This document shows positions 23,160-35,810 of a stretch of 64,000 nt of DNA, one piece after another (positions within the stretch are counted from its first letter, which is position 1; each line of letters begins with the position of its first letter). Position numbers and translations under genes: made by a program. Below the pieces are notes generated by a model that saw only the letters and a list, made by a program, of their open reading frames with translations, did not search any database and was not told the DNA's origin. The DNA is from Neckera pumila (Eukaryota; Streptophyta; Bryopsida; Hypnales; Neckeraceae): NCBI GenBank assembly GCA_963969595.1, contig OZ018408.1, forward strand, positions 49,229,022 through 49,293,021. The letters run 5' to 3'.

Positions 23160-26100
23160 CATCGTGCAGGCTTTGTTCTAGGGTTTATACTAACCGTGAA
23201 TTCCAGCGTCCTCTTCAAAGTCTCCCTATCCGTTCGACTTAGCAGAGCAGTACGTGCAAATTGTTACAGTGAACGGGTGGAATTTCATATCATTTGGAGG
23301 TGCCCACTAGCAATTTCTTGCTGCGCTACCCTGTGTTTCTCGACAGCACTTCAGGTGCCTTCCAGTTTCAGACAGGGTCCGCCATCGAGGAAACAAGACA
23401 GTCGAGAGGATTGAGAATTAGAACAACCTAGGGTTTTGATGAAAATTCGAATAGGAACTCCAGTTTTAGTTCAAACGTTAACAAAAATTGTCACGACAAA
23501 CACGCAGTAGCGGATACTCAGAACTCACATCGGTGCCTGCGGTGGGAGAGCCTCAAGTGTGTGTCCAGAAGGAGGAGAAATTTGGCAAGTTCGTCTCATC
23601 AGCTTCTAGTTTCAGACCTGCATAGAAGGACTGGACTGAGTCTCCGTTACCTCTCGTCAATGCGATTGCTGGTTACTTGGCGTAGCGAAGAAACTTGGCA
23701 TTCGTTGACAGCCTCGTCCCTAGAACGTTCGTGTTGTTGTCCACATCGTGAAAGACGGCAACTTCATTCTGCAGTATCCCTGGAGTCCCAAGTTCAACAG
23801 ATAGCATTGTGATCGAATCAGAGGTGATCGAACATGACTTCCTGGAGTATTTGCTTTAAAAGGCCTCAGTATTGGATCTATTATTCATGCAGAACGTAGT
23901 TTCTCTGCAGCACTTCAGATTGCCTTCCGCCACAAGACGTCTTGCGTGCCAGTGAACAGTGTTTGTAGTCAGACCCTCCCCATGTGCGGGGGGTCTGACC
24001 ACAAATACTGTTCACTGGCAAGTTCCGGTGAGAACAGGAACGGAGGTTTTCTACAGTTTGCTACACCTTCCCGAAAGTGACGTTGCGGCGTGTTTCTCGG
24101 TGCTCTTCACCACGTGGATGGCAGGAAAAGTTGGGGTGGGGTGGAGAAATCACCTCAGTTCTAGCTGTCGCGTCTTCCGTTGCTCCTCTCTTCCAGTGCG
24201 ACTCCCTTGCACCGCTGCGCTCCTCTCTTCCGTCACCGACCTCTGCCGCTCTTCTCCTCTACAGCTGCCGCCTTTTCCTCTCTACAGATTTACCACTTGC
24301 AAAATGAATTTAGTAGTGCAAGGACAGTGTGATTGAGAGCACGGGAGTGTTGGGAGGAATTCAAGCTCACCAGGTGCCTGGGCTAGTTCTTCACTGCACG
24401 GAAGTGAAGAATCTGTGTGTTTGTCTTTCTGTCAGCCTCTCTTAGTCTTGCAATAGGATTGCCTGTTAATGGCGGGTGTGACTTGATCTTTGCGTGCGCA
24501 GGACAGGGCAGGGCAGGGTGGGGCAGGAGAGGGTGCACAAGGAATTTGTGTCAATGACAAGCTTGTAAATGACATTGGCAAGGTAGACTTCAGGTTCGGC
24601 AACTTCCATTCATGTAGAGATAGGGTTTAGGTTCTTTCGTTGTCTTTTCGTCTTTGGTTATTTTTGGTAGTCCAATTGCCGCCTTGGGAAGCAGTGTCGC
24701 TATATACAGTCCTAGGCAAGAAGCTTGTGACTCATTTCTGTGGGTGCAACTGCTGAGAGTACTTGCCCAGAATTTGCTTGAACATTCTCTTTGCTTAATA
24801 GTGTTCGGGCCTTTTGAATTTTTTTCAGGTTGGAAAATTTTTTCATTTTATTCTCTGAGACCTGAACATACCACATGAAACTAGAAATCCGTCAACTGTT
24901 GTTGAGTGCCATCTGGATAGCAACCACTGCAGGTCTATATAATCTCACAAGCTAAATTATTGAAGCAGTATCTATTCGCCTAAAACTATGTTTAGTGTTA
25001 GGCTAATAAGAGAGGACCACAATACTATCACATTGGGCTCTTCCCGCAGCCTGGGATAGAAAAGTCCAGAATTAAAACCTTCGGTTCTGTTCCATTTTGG
25101 TCCTCATGTCTCCTGCTTTGATGTTTTTCCCAGAAACCCTAATTTTGAGTGCGAGCTGCAAGTAATTGCGAGAGAATTGAGAGTTGGATCGGGGAGTGCG
25201 TGTGATGCTGAGGATTATTGTCGACTGATTTTTCTGGGCCCTCGGATTGGATTCTATAAGAGAGGATCTTGATTACATGCCACCATATGCTTTGCGTCCT
25301 ACTATGTAGTTGTTTTGTTTGTTGTTACTGATAGAAAAAATGCCTATTACCTTTGTGCAGTACCCGGTCTGGAGGTGATCACGCTAGGTATAGAGTGCAG
25401 TCTGTGAATGCTTGTGTGAAATTGCGATTTTTGAACCAGGTGCAAGCAATTGTTTCTTAGAACTTGGAATTGTTCTTCTTTGGTGGAAGACTCAGTGAGT
25501 GGAGGGATTTCTTGAGATTGTCGAGTGCCATGTCATTGGAGATTGGTTGGAGAGAGGCTGATTGTAACTGAAGAGATCAAGCTTGATGCGAGAATTTGAG
25601 TTAGAGTGATCTGCGAATTCTGAGGTTAGTCACCGAGCTTCAGAGATTGAGCGCTGTAAGTTGATCTTCGTGTTTCCCATTGAGAGAAATTGGAAGGCAT
25701 TCATGTATTGAGGCCTAAATTGTGGTGGCTCGAATTCTTGAAGAAGAATTTGTAAACAGAAGTTGCTCGCAGGCTGCTGCTGAACCAAATTCGGTGGAAG
25801 AGGCCAAAATGTTTTGATGGTCACTACAAGTACCCATCAGTTTCTGCAATTTCTCCTGCCCAAGCTGACAAGGTTGCTTTTCTTCAAGTGTACTGCGGGG
25901 TTTTTCCTAAAGAGATAGTGGATGAAGCACAGGCCTCCATCAGGTCATATGTTTGTCACGGAAATTACTTCAGCCTTTTTTTTTTTTGTTTAAGACCTTT
26001 CTACAAGATATTCATGGATGTAATTGCCCAATTTTTTTCTTTTCTTTCAAGTTTGATAACTGTGCAAGTAGGAGCCCGAATTCTTGTCAAAATACTATCT

Positions 26101-26230
26101 TCAACTACGTTTTTCCAGCTTTCGCGAGTGCTGCGTCTTCTTGTACTTTCATTCCCTTAAATCTTTAAATCAAATTTAGACAATCTTACGTTACTGCAGG
26201 TGTGCAATCTGAATTCGGGTTGCAAGCCCT
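23160..26230 (+). ncRNA. GC-richer, transcript-like block without a clear CDS
   Basis: Base composition rises sharply from about 23160 to 26230, against AT-rich flanks. It resembles the 5' leader and introns of a plant gene: pyrimidine-rich tracts, GTATGT- and GTCATA-like donors and TTACTGCAG acceptors near 25946 and 26201. The longest plus frames (about 125 codons at 23959-24336, 90 codons at 25888-26160) show no domain. One short exon-like frame, AQADKVAFLQVYCGVFPKE near 25860-25910, is protein-like but cannot be extended. It could be a long non-coding RNA, the 5' part of a decayed gene, or a promoter region. I give it as a transcript-like region only. Confidence 0.25.
23947..24020 (+). repeat. 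74-bp near-perfect hairpin
   Basis: The left arm starts TGCCAGTGAACAGTGTTTGT at 23947. The right arm ends with its near reverse complement at 24020. Arms are about 34 bases with three or four mismatches (two of them G:U-tolerant) around a loop of about 5 bases. It could be a miRNA-like precursor, or a small foldback element. Confidence 0.6.
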
Positions 26231-29200
26231 GCTTTATGAGGAAGGGCTAAAACTGTGATGGCCCTGGAATGACAAAGAAGCTCTAATTAGGCTTCATGTA
26301 TTTAATCTTTAGCAGTCTTTGAGAAGGTCATATGGAACTGTGGCCAATTATATTTGATTTCATCTAAATTTTATTACTCACACTATGCCCAATCAAATTG
26401 GGCATTTTCAAACTGTGATTCTTTATTCCTTGAGGGTTTAGGGAGACTGAGAGTTGTACCCATGGAGTTGGGAATGTCAATAAAAAGCAATTCATAGTTG
26501 CATGCAATTTTTCTTGCCATCAATATTTTTGCACTATTGACAAGTTAAAATGATCAGTATTAAAAAAAAAAAAATTTCAGATGCAGTATGTAATTTTTAT
26601 GATTTTCCAAATAAACAATTCCCTAGACCACTTAAATTGTCACATAGGTGGATACTGAGCAGACATCAATAGAAATTGGTAGATAACAAGTGAAAGTTAG
26701 GTACGTGTCCTTCACATGTATTAGTGAATCAAGGCCAAGCGTTTCAAGGCCACATTCCAAAATCGAGTTCCTTATTTGAACTCATTGAATTTAGTTACAA
26801 TTCACTATAACCGTTTGTTAATGAAAATGATTATGAAACATTGTCACTTGCAATGTCATACTAGTAGAATTAATGTAAACATTCACAAACAACCATTATA
26901 AATGCTAAAAAATAATTCTTAGGAATCTTTCACAAACAAACAGTTCCTGATACTTTTACTATATATGAATGAAAATAATTATTTCATAAAGTGTTTTAAA
27001 ATTTAATTTAAGTTTGTTTGTATAGTTTTTTAGTATACTCGTTCGAACATGACCAACCATGTAATTTGTTTAAAAAGATGCTTTTCTTGATGTGTAAGTC
27101 ATTTGAAAAGTGCAAGGTAAGATAGTTTAAGTAGTCTTATGTTTGACCTACTACTTTGATTTGTTTTATTACTAAATTGCATTTCTGTTACGCTATCACT
27201 CAATTCTTTAACACTTGAGCGATATTTTTGTTTTGTAGGAATTACCTTTGGTCAGTGATAATTAGAAAGGAATATTTTTCATTTGAGTTACTTCCAGAAA
27301 TTGAGATTCTGTAAATTTCCTAAACCTACTGGATACGTCACTACAAAGTGAAATAATGTTTAAGACAGTCACAAGTCTTCAAGAATGAAGTACAATTGAA
27401 GATGTTGATATTTTTTTGGATATGGTAGGTTTCTTCAGAGGAGTACATGTGAAGGAGCTCAACTACATAGAGCGGGAGCATTACCATCATGCATGCAATG
27501 TGGTAGTTTGCAAGCTAATAGCACCTATGACATTTGCATCAGGTATTATTCTTGGATTATGATTTTTGTAAAAGTCTAAGTTCAGATCCACAACAATGAA
27601 GCCTATTTTTTCATCAATAAACATTAGGATTTGCAATTTAAGTATAAGGGGATTTAAACTTGTAATTAAGTCTTTTGTTATCCAAAATGTTCTAAAACCG
27701 AAAACCAAAAATTCTAATTTGGTTCATTGATATTTAGATTTTTGTTCTATGTTGACAAGGTAATTATAGATCTGGTTAAGTTTTTGTCAGAATAGCATAT
27801 TCTTCTTATGTTTTCCAAGACAAATGTCGTTGAAGGATGTAGCCATTGTAGGAATTTCATATTTCTAAATTCAGGAACAGAAAATGGATTTTAAATATCA
27901 AATTTAACTAATAGTGAACTTTTGTTTTATTTGGAAATCTTTTATTTTTACCCAAATATAATGAAAACACCTTTGTTTTGTGAAAACAGTACTATAAAGT
28001 TTAAAAAGACATGTAAAAAAGTTGATATTTCGAATGGTTTTGTTTTTTGAAAAATTATTCTCGAAGTCCAGTGCATGTATGGAACATGTGATTTCACAAA
28101 AGATTGATATGATTTCTTTATTAAATTTTTTGGGCAAAGGTGTTCATTGCAATATTCACTTTATGTAGTGTTCATGACTCTTAAAAGCAAGCCTCCCCTT
28201 TAACTATTCTTGTATCCAAAAAATCACAGTATACATTTAATTCAGAAATTGTATGAACCAAATAGTGAAAAGACATACATTAATTGGGGTATGAATTAGG
28301 TATGACAAATAAAAAGAGGAATGGAAGATTATAATTCATTTTTGCATTTTGAATATCCTCAAATTCTAGCGTTTTCATCTTGAGATGGAAGGTGACATTG
28401 TTGTGTTTCTTACTCACATGTATTCTCTAATACGTCTATTTTTTAGAATTAGAATGCTTTAATTTATAAAAGATGTGAGTCGACTTTTGAACTGGTTGTT
28501 TTTCTGTAAATTAGAACAAACTTCTAGAACTCAAATAAGACCTTGGGCATTTAGGGGTTCATACATGTGCACGTGAGAAAAAAAATAATGACACAAATCA
28601 TCATTGTATAACTGGACGTGGCAACTCTGTCAAGAGTAGGATATATAATCTACTTATTAACGTCAAACGGAAGCATCACATTGTCTACATGTTTCATTTT
28701 CATTGCAAGGTGCCAATATTTGATTATACTAGTTGTATATGCAGCTTGAACTTTTTATGTAGTGGAAGATTAGTGTAATAATTAAATGGAGGCATTTCTA
28801 AAACTTTGATTGCACACATTATAAAATAGAAATATTTCAAGGAGAAGGAGATTTGATATTTTTTGGGGAGCACATAGTTATATACAAGTAAGTACATGAT
28901 GAGAATTAAATACAATTTGACACAACCTAAAAAGTGAAAACAAAAATGTAAAGCACAAAATGATTTTATCAAATTGTTGTATCTACAAAATTTCATTATA
29001 TAAACATATTTTTTCCGAGAAGTTGTACAAGTGCACTATATGATTTTTTTTTTTAATTATTATACTATGGAAAGAAGATATGAAGGTTGCCCGAAAAAAG
29101 ATTTTTGAAATCTTTTTTATTGGTCCACAAAAATGAAATAAATTAAAGCATTGGATATTGGCTAGACTGTTGTATAGGAATTAAGAATTCATGAAAGTAT

Positions 29201-32200
29201 CATTGTTTAATTATCTTTTGTACTGTGCTTTTAGACAACCTCCATTTTTACTTCTCTATTTGATACATTCATATAGATGGTAACCACAAGGTATCAACAA
29301 TCATAATCATCCTTTTACTCATACATTAACAATACGATTCCCTTAAATTGTTTCCCATAGTATTGTGAATCCACCCCCATGTTTAATTGTGGTTGGTACA
29401 CTATGATATTTTAATTTTTTTGAACTAGAACAGTGCAACTGCAGTAGACATTCGTATAGTTAGTTTTGAGAAGTTGGTTTTTCAAAATGCATTACAAAAT
29501 TAATGATTTATTAAAAAAAATTCATTTTTTTATTGTAAGAACAATTGAAATAAAAGAAACTAAATTGGGACAGTTAAAATTGTGAACTTGTGGAACTAGG
29601 ACTTTAAAATCTTCCACGGAAGATCATTTTCTGTAAAGTTCTCAAGTGACAATTGAGTTTGTTTTACTTGTCTTCTGTATTCAAAATGAATACAATATGG
29701 TCAATAGCTTTAAATGAGGACAATAGGAGGAAGTTGTCATTTGTTACTCAAATGAATTATATTGGATTGGCAGATTAAGTGGTTTCATTGGAAGGCAACA
29801 ATAAAATGAAAATGAAAACTAATTTTACCAAGCACATAGTTTTCAATTATTTATTCTCTATTACTTAAAAATTGAAATTCACAATTACTTAACCACATGA
29901 CAGGTGCTCCAAAGGATTCCCTGAAGGCTAGTGTACCGACTTTGCTATTGTAAATTGTTTCTCTCTTTTATGATGCTTGCCATTTTATTTTCACTTTGTG
30001 TTCAGTAGTGCAACCTTTGAGTCGTATCAATATTCTTATAATTCTTATTGAATTGTTTGCAAATTGAAGGTTGTTATGTTCTATGAATGTAATTCAGTAT
30101 TTAGGAGAATTCGAGACCTTTGATTTTGAAGCCTATGTTCTAGAAGAGAAAGAATGGTGTAGTTATTGATAGTGCATGTTGCTTTACCAGATATCTCCAG
30201 GAAATCAAAGGTCGCAAAACGCAACAATTGACATTGGAAGCAGCACAATCACGCATGTTATATAGTTGCCTGTAGAATCAAGAGCAACAAGCAGATTTGC
30301 ATCAGGTACTTTTTTCCCACTTTTAAAAAAAATAAAAACATTTCATTAATGTAAGTCGGGATTTACTCATGCCGATTTCATTCTCATTCTTTAGAGCTTG
30401 TTATTTTTTCTTTGCAAATATAGGACTATTTGCGGAAGATATGAATTTATGCGAGAACAAACTGTTTTATGATTACCTATGAAGAATTTCATAAATCCAC
30501 TACATCTTATGGATGAAGATGTAGTCAAAATCACTATGAAACTTATAACTAAAAAATATAAAATGTTAAATCCATTGAATCCATTCAATTTATGGGGGAC
30601 TTTTCAAGGTTTAAGTTCCTTGCCTTCAGTACTGTAATGTCCAATTTCGGTTGCTTATTGGAATTGATAGTAAGCAAACTAAGGCTCTAGAATTTATGAA
30701 TTTGTAAAATGTAGACTTCATAATCTTATGCAAAAATACAATTCATGAAGAATTTTGAAGTAGCAGGCAAGGGGAGATGTATTGATCTATTCCTTGTTGT
30801 CTCATATAATTTAATTATAAATAAATTCTTTTTGAAAGCCGTAATTATGTTCGTTCCAAAGGAATGCCAGAAGTAAAAATTATAGTATTTTGAAGCAAAA
30901 GTTTTGTAACATCTTCAAAAAAATTCTAGAACCTCAGGAATCATTCAAAATTTTATTTAGCGATATGTATGTATTTTGGAGGTTCTATTTCAAAACAAAG
31001 CTAAGCACCAATCTCCTATGGAAGTGAAATGTATGATTGTTTCATGGAAACAGTTGACTTCAGGTGCTGTGTATTCAGAATACATTAAAAAAAAGGTTAA
31101 GAAGGTTTGAATGTTCAATGTTTTTAAAGGAGAAATTAAAGAAAAAGCTGAAGTTGGAATGGATATGTGTACCCTAGAATGTACAAAGGGGGAATTTTCT
31201 ATTACAAAGTCTGTATGAGTAGATATTCAAAAACAGTTAGAAGGTATCTAAATATACCAACTATGAAGACTTTGTCTATCAATAGTTCAAAAAGGATTCC
31301 ATTTCAACTGCCATATATTTCTAAGGTCTTGAAGTGTAAGTTAATGAAATTTAGAATTTGAGGAACTTTTTTTTTTGGCTTTGCATAAATTTTTTTTGGT
31401 TTTCTTTCATGGCCATTGTTATTGTGTGAATGGTTCTTCATTTTGTTTTGCTGCTGCAGCATTGTATACCAATATATTATGTATATTGTAGTTGCAATCA
31501 AGTTGCATTAAAGTTGTTTGTTTTTGTTTAGAAATTTATGGAAGAAGTTCCCATGTGATGTCCATTATGTACATAAACAATTTGTTGAGCCAATATGAGC
31601 AAAGGATACATTGAAAGCAATTAGACATTACAATTTTTATGTAGTTTTATTAAACTCAAACACATTGTTACAGTGAACTGTATAGAACATCTAAAAGTGA
31701 ACATTTAAATAAGTTCAATTGAGTTTCGAACTCGGAGTTCAGGAACTGAAAAGTACAGTGATGGATTTTTATAAGTTCACTTTTACTTTGGAGTGTGGAA
31801 CTGATTTTACTTTATTTGATAGACCAAAGAACAGCATATAAAGGTGATTATAAAATTATACACGTACTGTTGTACTGAAAAGAGATAAATAAGATTTTCA
31901 CATGCCAATTATATTGAGTGTTTTTGGACTAAAAGTGTAGTGCGTTTGTTAGAACAATTGTGAAATTCATTGTCATGCATAGAACAAGGACATTATTCAA
32001 AAACAGTTTCATTTGATTTGAAGGATAGGACTGTTGTTGGAATAGAGTGTTTTTTTCATTGGTAAGCTTGGTCCTCTCTTTATTTACATTTAGTACCATG
32101 GAAAGAATATTCATTTGTTTTATTGCATGAGTTTTTCAGAACTCACAACAAAGATAGTGTGTCTTTCAGATTTGGTACAATAGAAATTCCAATATTTAAT

Positions 32201-32272
32201 TTCTTCTAATTTATTTTAAAACTTCTGAGAACGTCAGTGCATACTGAAGTATTATTGAACTTTCATTTTCAG
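26231..32272. other. AT-rich intergenic DNA with two exon-like relics
   Basis: No gene is supported. Two segments, about 27427-27542 and 30189-30306, each end in TTTGCATCAG directly followed by GTA and share weak similarity over about 60 bases before it, as if copies of one old exon. The second contains an in-frame stop in its best frame. The rest is AT-rich with chance frames only. Confidence 0.35.
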
Positions 32273-33785
32273 GGCATCATGGCACCGAAGATTCATTCGA
32301 AGTGGTTGGAGCACGGATGGTGGATCGTAGCAAACAACAATGACAGGTCTTCTTTGTGGATCACAGATTTTCCAGTTGGGCAGGGGCATTATGAGTCTGC
32401 ATTGGCGTCTTCACATGGAGTCATCGAGGGCCTCACGGGCACCGCTGACGGAGGACTGACTGTGTCGGTGACCACAACAGAAACGGCACTTGAGAAGTAT
32501 AAATTGAAGAAGATGTTGATGATGGCTCCAGTTCCGCAACAACTTCTCTTAGTTCTTACTCCCATGCGTAGCTTGAAGAGTGTGGCAAAAGATTGGAAGA
32601 AAGTGCCTCATGAATTCCAGATTAAACAAGAGGGAGCGGTTCAGAAATTCATGGACATGACCACTGAACAAGTGCAAGCATTGCGTCATCAATACCGGGA
32701 GATTCTAAGCCGTGAAGAATTAGAACGGATGAACCCAAGTGGTGTCCAAGAGCGGCCTGCACCAAGAGATCCAGAAGACTTCAATGAAGTGTATCGGAAT
32801 CTTGCTACGCCAGTGAATCCAAATTGGGTTCCTTTGGATGAACGGAATCGAAAGCGAGCTGCTGTTCAAGAGGGATTAGAAATCCATGCAGATGAAGGGG
32901 TTCTTTCTGGTAGACCAAGGGCACAGCGTCAACGTCTCCAATCTGCGGCAACCAATGTTGTTGTTCAACCTACAGGTGATAATGAAGAGGTACAACTGTC
33001 GGGGAGCGCAGCAGTAAGGCCACCATCAGTGGAGATGGAAGTAAATGAAGAATTGTTGCAGACAGGGGGGGGAGGCAACTCAAAATCCTGTATCAAATGA
33101 ACCCACGATTTTCCCTAAGTTTCCTAGTGAAGGAGAAGAAGGAGCTCCAACTACAGTCACGGAAGTCGGATCAGGATCAAGATCAAGGCAACCAAGAGTT
33201 GGCTCAAGTGATAGAGTATACAGGTCACATGTTGTAGTGGCCAACGTGGATGCTGGAAGGGTTGCCGATCGTGCAGGACAGGGTGCTGTTAGGAGAGGGG
33301 ATGTTGGTGGAGGACGTGGTGCTGGTAGAGCACGTGGTGGAGATGAGTTGCAACGTGATTCTGTAGTGCCAGACATCTCCAGAGACCCACCAGGGCGGCG
33401 CACTCGTGCAACGGATGCTGTAGAAGAGCAAGGCGTCAGGAAACGAACAGCAGCACAGATTTGTCGTCGAAGAGCAGCCTTGCAAAACCGCCCTCCACAA
33501 GGAAATGATGGCAAAAATGCTATTATTGAGGATGATTCCTCTGAAGGTGAACCAGAGCAAGAGCCTAGAAGAGTGTTGCCAAAGAATATTACGAAAGCAC
33601 CTGTGGTTTTTCCTACTGAGACTGAGTACAGAGCAGGATACATATGGGGGCAGAGTTTGATTTTTGATGCAAGGATCGATAGCATCTGTGATGTGGCTAA
33701 CGCAGAGACAAACCACAGGGTGCTAATGGATTGGCGTGTAAATGAAATGTACGAGCGCCTCAGGGGATCCGAAGCTGATGGGGTC

Positions 33786-34169
33786 AGTGCAATAACCCTT
33801 CGTCCCATTGCATATTGCTATGACAGTAATAACAATGAGGGCGAGATAGAGGTGGTAGAGGTGCCGTTCAACCAAGAAGGTACTGCACGTGAATTTGAAG
33901 CCGTGTATTTAAGACATTGCCAGGCAAATTCATCCCTCTCGAGCAGCACATTACAGAGAAGGTGGTTGGAAAGCAATATTGTATGGGAACCAGTAGATGG
34001 CCAACATGTTGGTGGTGCTTGTAAACGAGCCCAATGGGAAAAGGAAGAGGGACACTTATCCAATGAAGAGTATTATGCGCAGTTTGTGAGACGGAAAGCG
34101 AAGTTTGTGGTTTACAACAATCCTCAATTTTATATAGAAGCGTCGGTGAAAATTAATGCAAAGGAGTTT
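33786..34169 (+). other. ParB/sulfiredoxin-like domain
   Basis: Seen: a strand with TLRPIAYCY, an acidic turn, a helix-like REFEAVYLRHCQ, then PVDGQHVGGACKRAQ, then FVVYNNPQFYIEASVKIN. Known: ParB N-terminal domains show an (I/V)xDGxHRxxA core, followed by a variable strand and an Ala/Asn-rich helix. The second basic residue of the core (HR) is missing here (HV). The assignment rests on this core and on the neighbouring methylase-like fold. Confidence 0.45.
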
Positions 34170-35156
34170 GACCGGAAGTTCTTCACCACACATTATGAGA
34201 ATCTCATCAAACTGCGCGATATATGGAAAGCATGTGGAAGACCAAGTGTTGCTACTTGAGCTGATGATGCACACAGAGCAAAAGCATTGACAATGGCAGC
34301 GAGTGCGTTACATTTGAGTCAGAACTTATCAAAGCATGTATCATTGGGGGAGCTGTCGAGAAAGATGGTGGATTATACACGCCATGCTTGGCATGAAGAT
34401 GAAGAGTCCTATAAGGCCATTGTGCAAGTGTGCAAAGAGTATGAGGAAGGAAAATTATTTTTCAGCAAGAAGGCTGAAGATAAATGGAAGAAGATGGCTA
34501 GAGATCGAAATCTTGATGTTACAGTGGATGGGAATCCAAAGTGGAAGAGGATGGAGAAGACCTAGTGGAGGCCCTTGAATAGCATTTCTACGGAAAACTA
34601 TGTACGTGTGGTCCAGAAGATGGAAGCAAAGGATGTGGTGAACGGAAAGCGAGCTTCGCAACGATACTATTTCAATGATGCTGCTTCTGCAAACCCCTCT
34701 AATGGTACAGTGGCATATGCAGTGGACACTTTACAGCGAAAAGATGCAATCAGAAACCAAATTCGGTTTCTCATAGTAGAAGCAAGGGATGAAAATCCAT
34801 CATCCATGGATGATTTCTTTTGCATCGATGCAAGCAAGTATGGAGATTTGGGAGGAAGGCAGTTCATCTTGATGGGGAGAACATTAGATAATGACACGAA
34901 GACCTCGTGGAGTTTTCCTGCAGTGACTACAGTTCAAATGCTCAGCAGTTTAGAGAATGTAGTCCCAGCTTTCGTTAGGCAACACTTTGTGGATATTCGA
35001 GCGGGTCGCAAAGGCTATGCAGGATACGGTCGAGACGTTGAGGATGTATCCAATGCTCGTTGGAATTGGCAAGTTGCAATCTCTGTAGTGCAACACGAAG
35101 AGCGTGAAGCTTTATTTCACGTGAGATGTAGAGGAGGGTTCTTTGAGGACGAGTAC

Positions 35157-35810
35157 ATTGAACTTGGCAAACCATGTTTATGGATTTTTGATTGTAGACG
35201 TGGAGGTTCTCAAGGGGAGGACATCCCATGGTCGAACGAGGATTACAGCAAGGTTGTGCAACAATTGAAGAACTGGATGTCTTGCATTTTCCGTTGGAAT
35301 GCCGTGTTTTTGTTTCCGCCAGGCGTATCCTTTGATGAAGCGATGGAGTCAAGGATGGTGTTGCCAGAGGGTTGCCACGTGCTACAAGGTTCTTGGATAT
35401 TTCAAGCAGAGACAGTATCCTCATACGTACATGACCTGCGTCATGGAGAGCAACGACGGCGCGGTGTACAACCCATTGGTGGCATTGTCATCATCATGAA
35501 TTATCCAAAGGAGAGTGGGTTCATGGAAAACCTCCCAAACAGTACGGACGACTTACATGTTATATTTCAAGACTCGTGGAGTACAGAAGTGATGCCTCGA
35601 ACGCAAGACAAGTTCGAGAGGACACCAATGGAGTTGAAAAGATTGGTACAAATGTATTTGCCACGGAATTGGGGGTTGGTAACATTGGGCATAACAATGG
35701 CAATGCCAGGGATTTTAGAGACAGGATATGTGGGCCATGATGTCATCATCATGGAAGAAGTGTCCGTCAAAACGCAATTTGTGTACGACAGATTGCAATC
35801 GATGTATGGG
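35157..35810 (+). other. Beta-class N4/N6 DNA methyltransferase-like fold, motifs degenerate
   Basis: The order of elements fits beta-class enzymes (motif IV, then X, then I, then II). CLWIFDCRR followed by IPWSNEDYSKVVQQLKNW occupies the DPPY-plus-helix position. VIIMNYPKESGF fits the following strand. RTPMELKRLVQMYLP fits motif X (EKPxxLLxRLI). GLVTLGITMAMPG fits motif I (VLDPFxGSGTT). VGHDVIIMEEVSVKTQFVYDRLQ fits motif II and the closing helix. The catalytic DPPY and the Gly-rich SAM loop are not conserved, so activity is unlikely in this copy. Confidence 0.45.

Noticed and set aside
23959..24336. Plus-strand 125-codon open frame
   Set aside because: It starts inside the hairpin, has Ser/Cys/Leu-rich random composition and shows no splice or domain support.
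33080..33808. Minus-strand 242-codon open frame
   Set aside because: It lies opposite the long plus-strand gene, has low-complexity Ser/Thr/Pro composition and no start context. It is a shadow of the Arg/Gly-rich linker.
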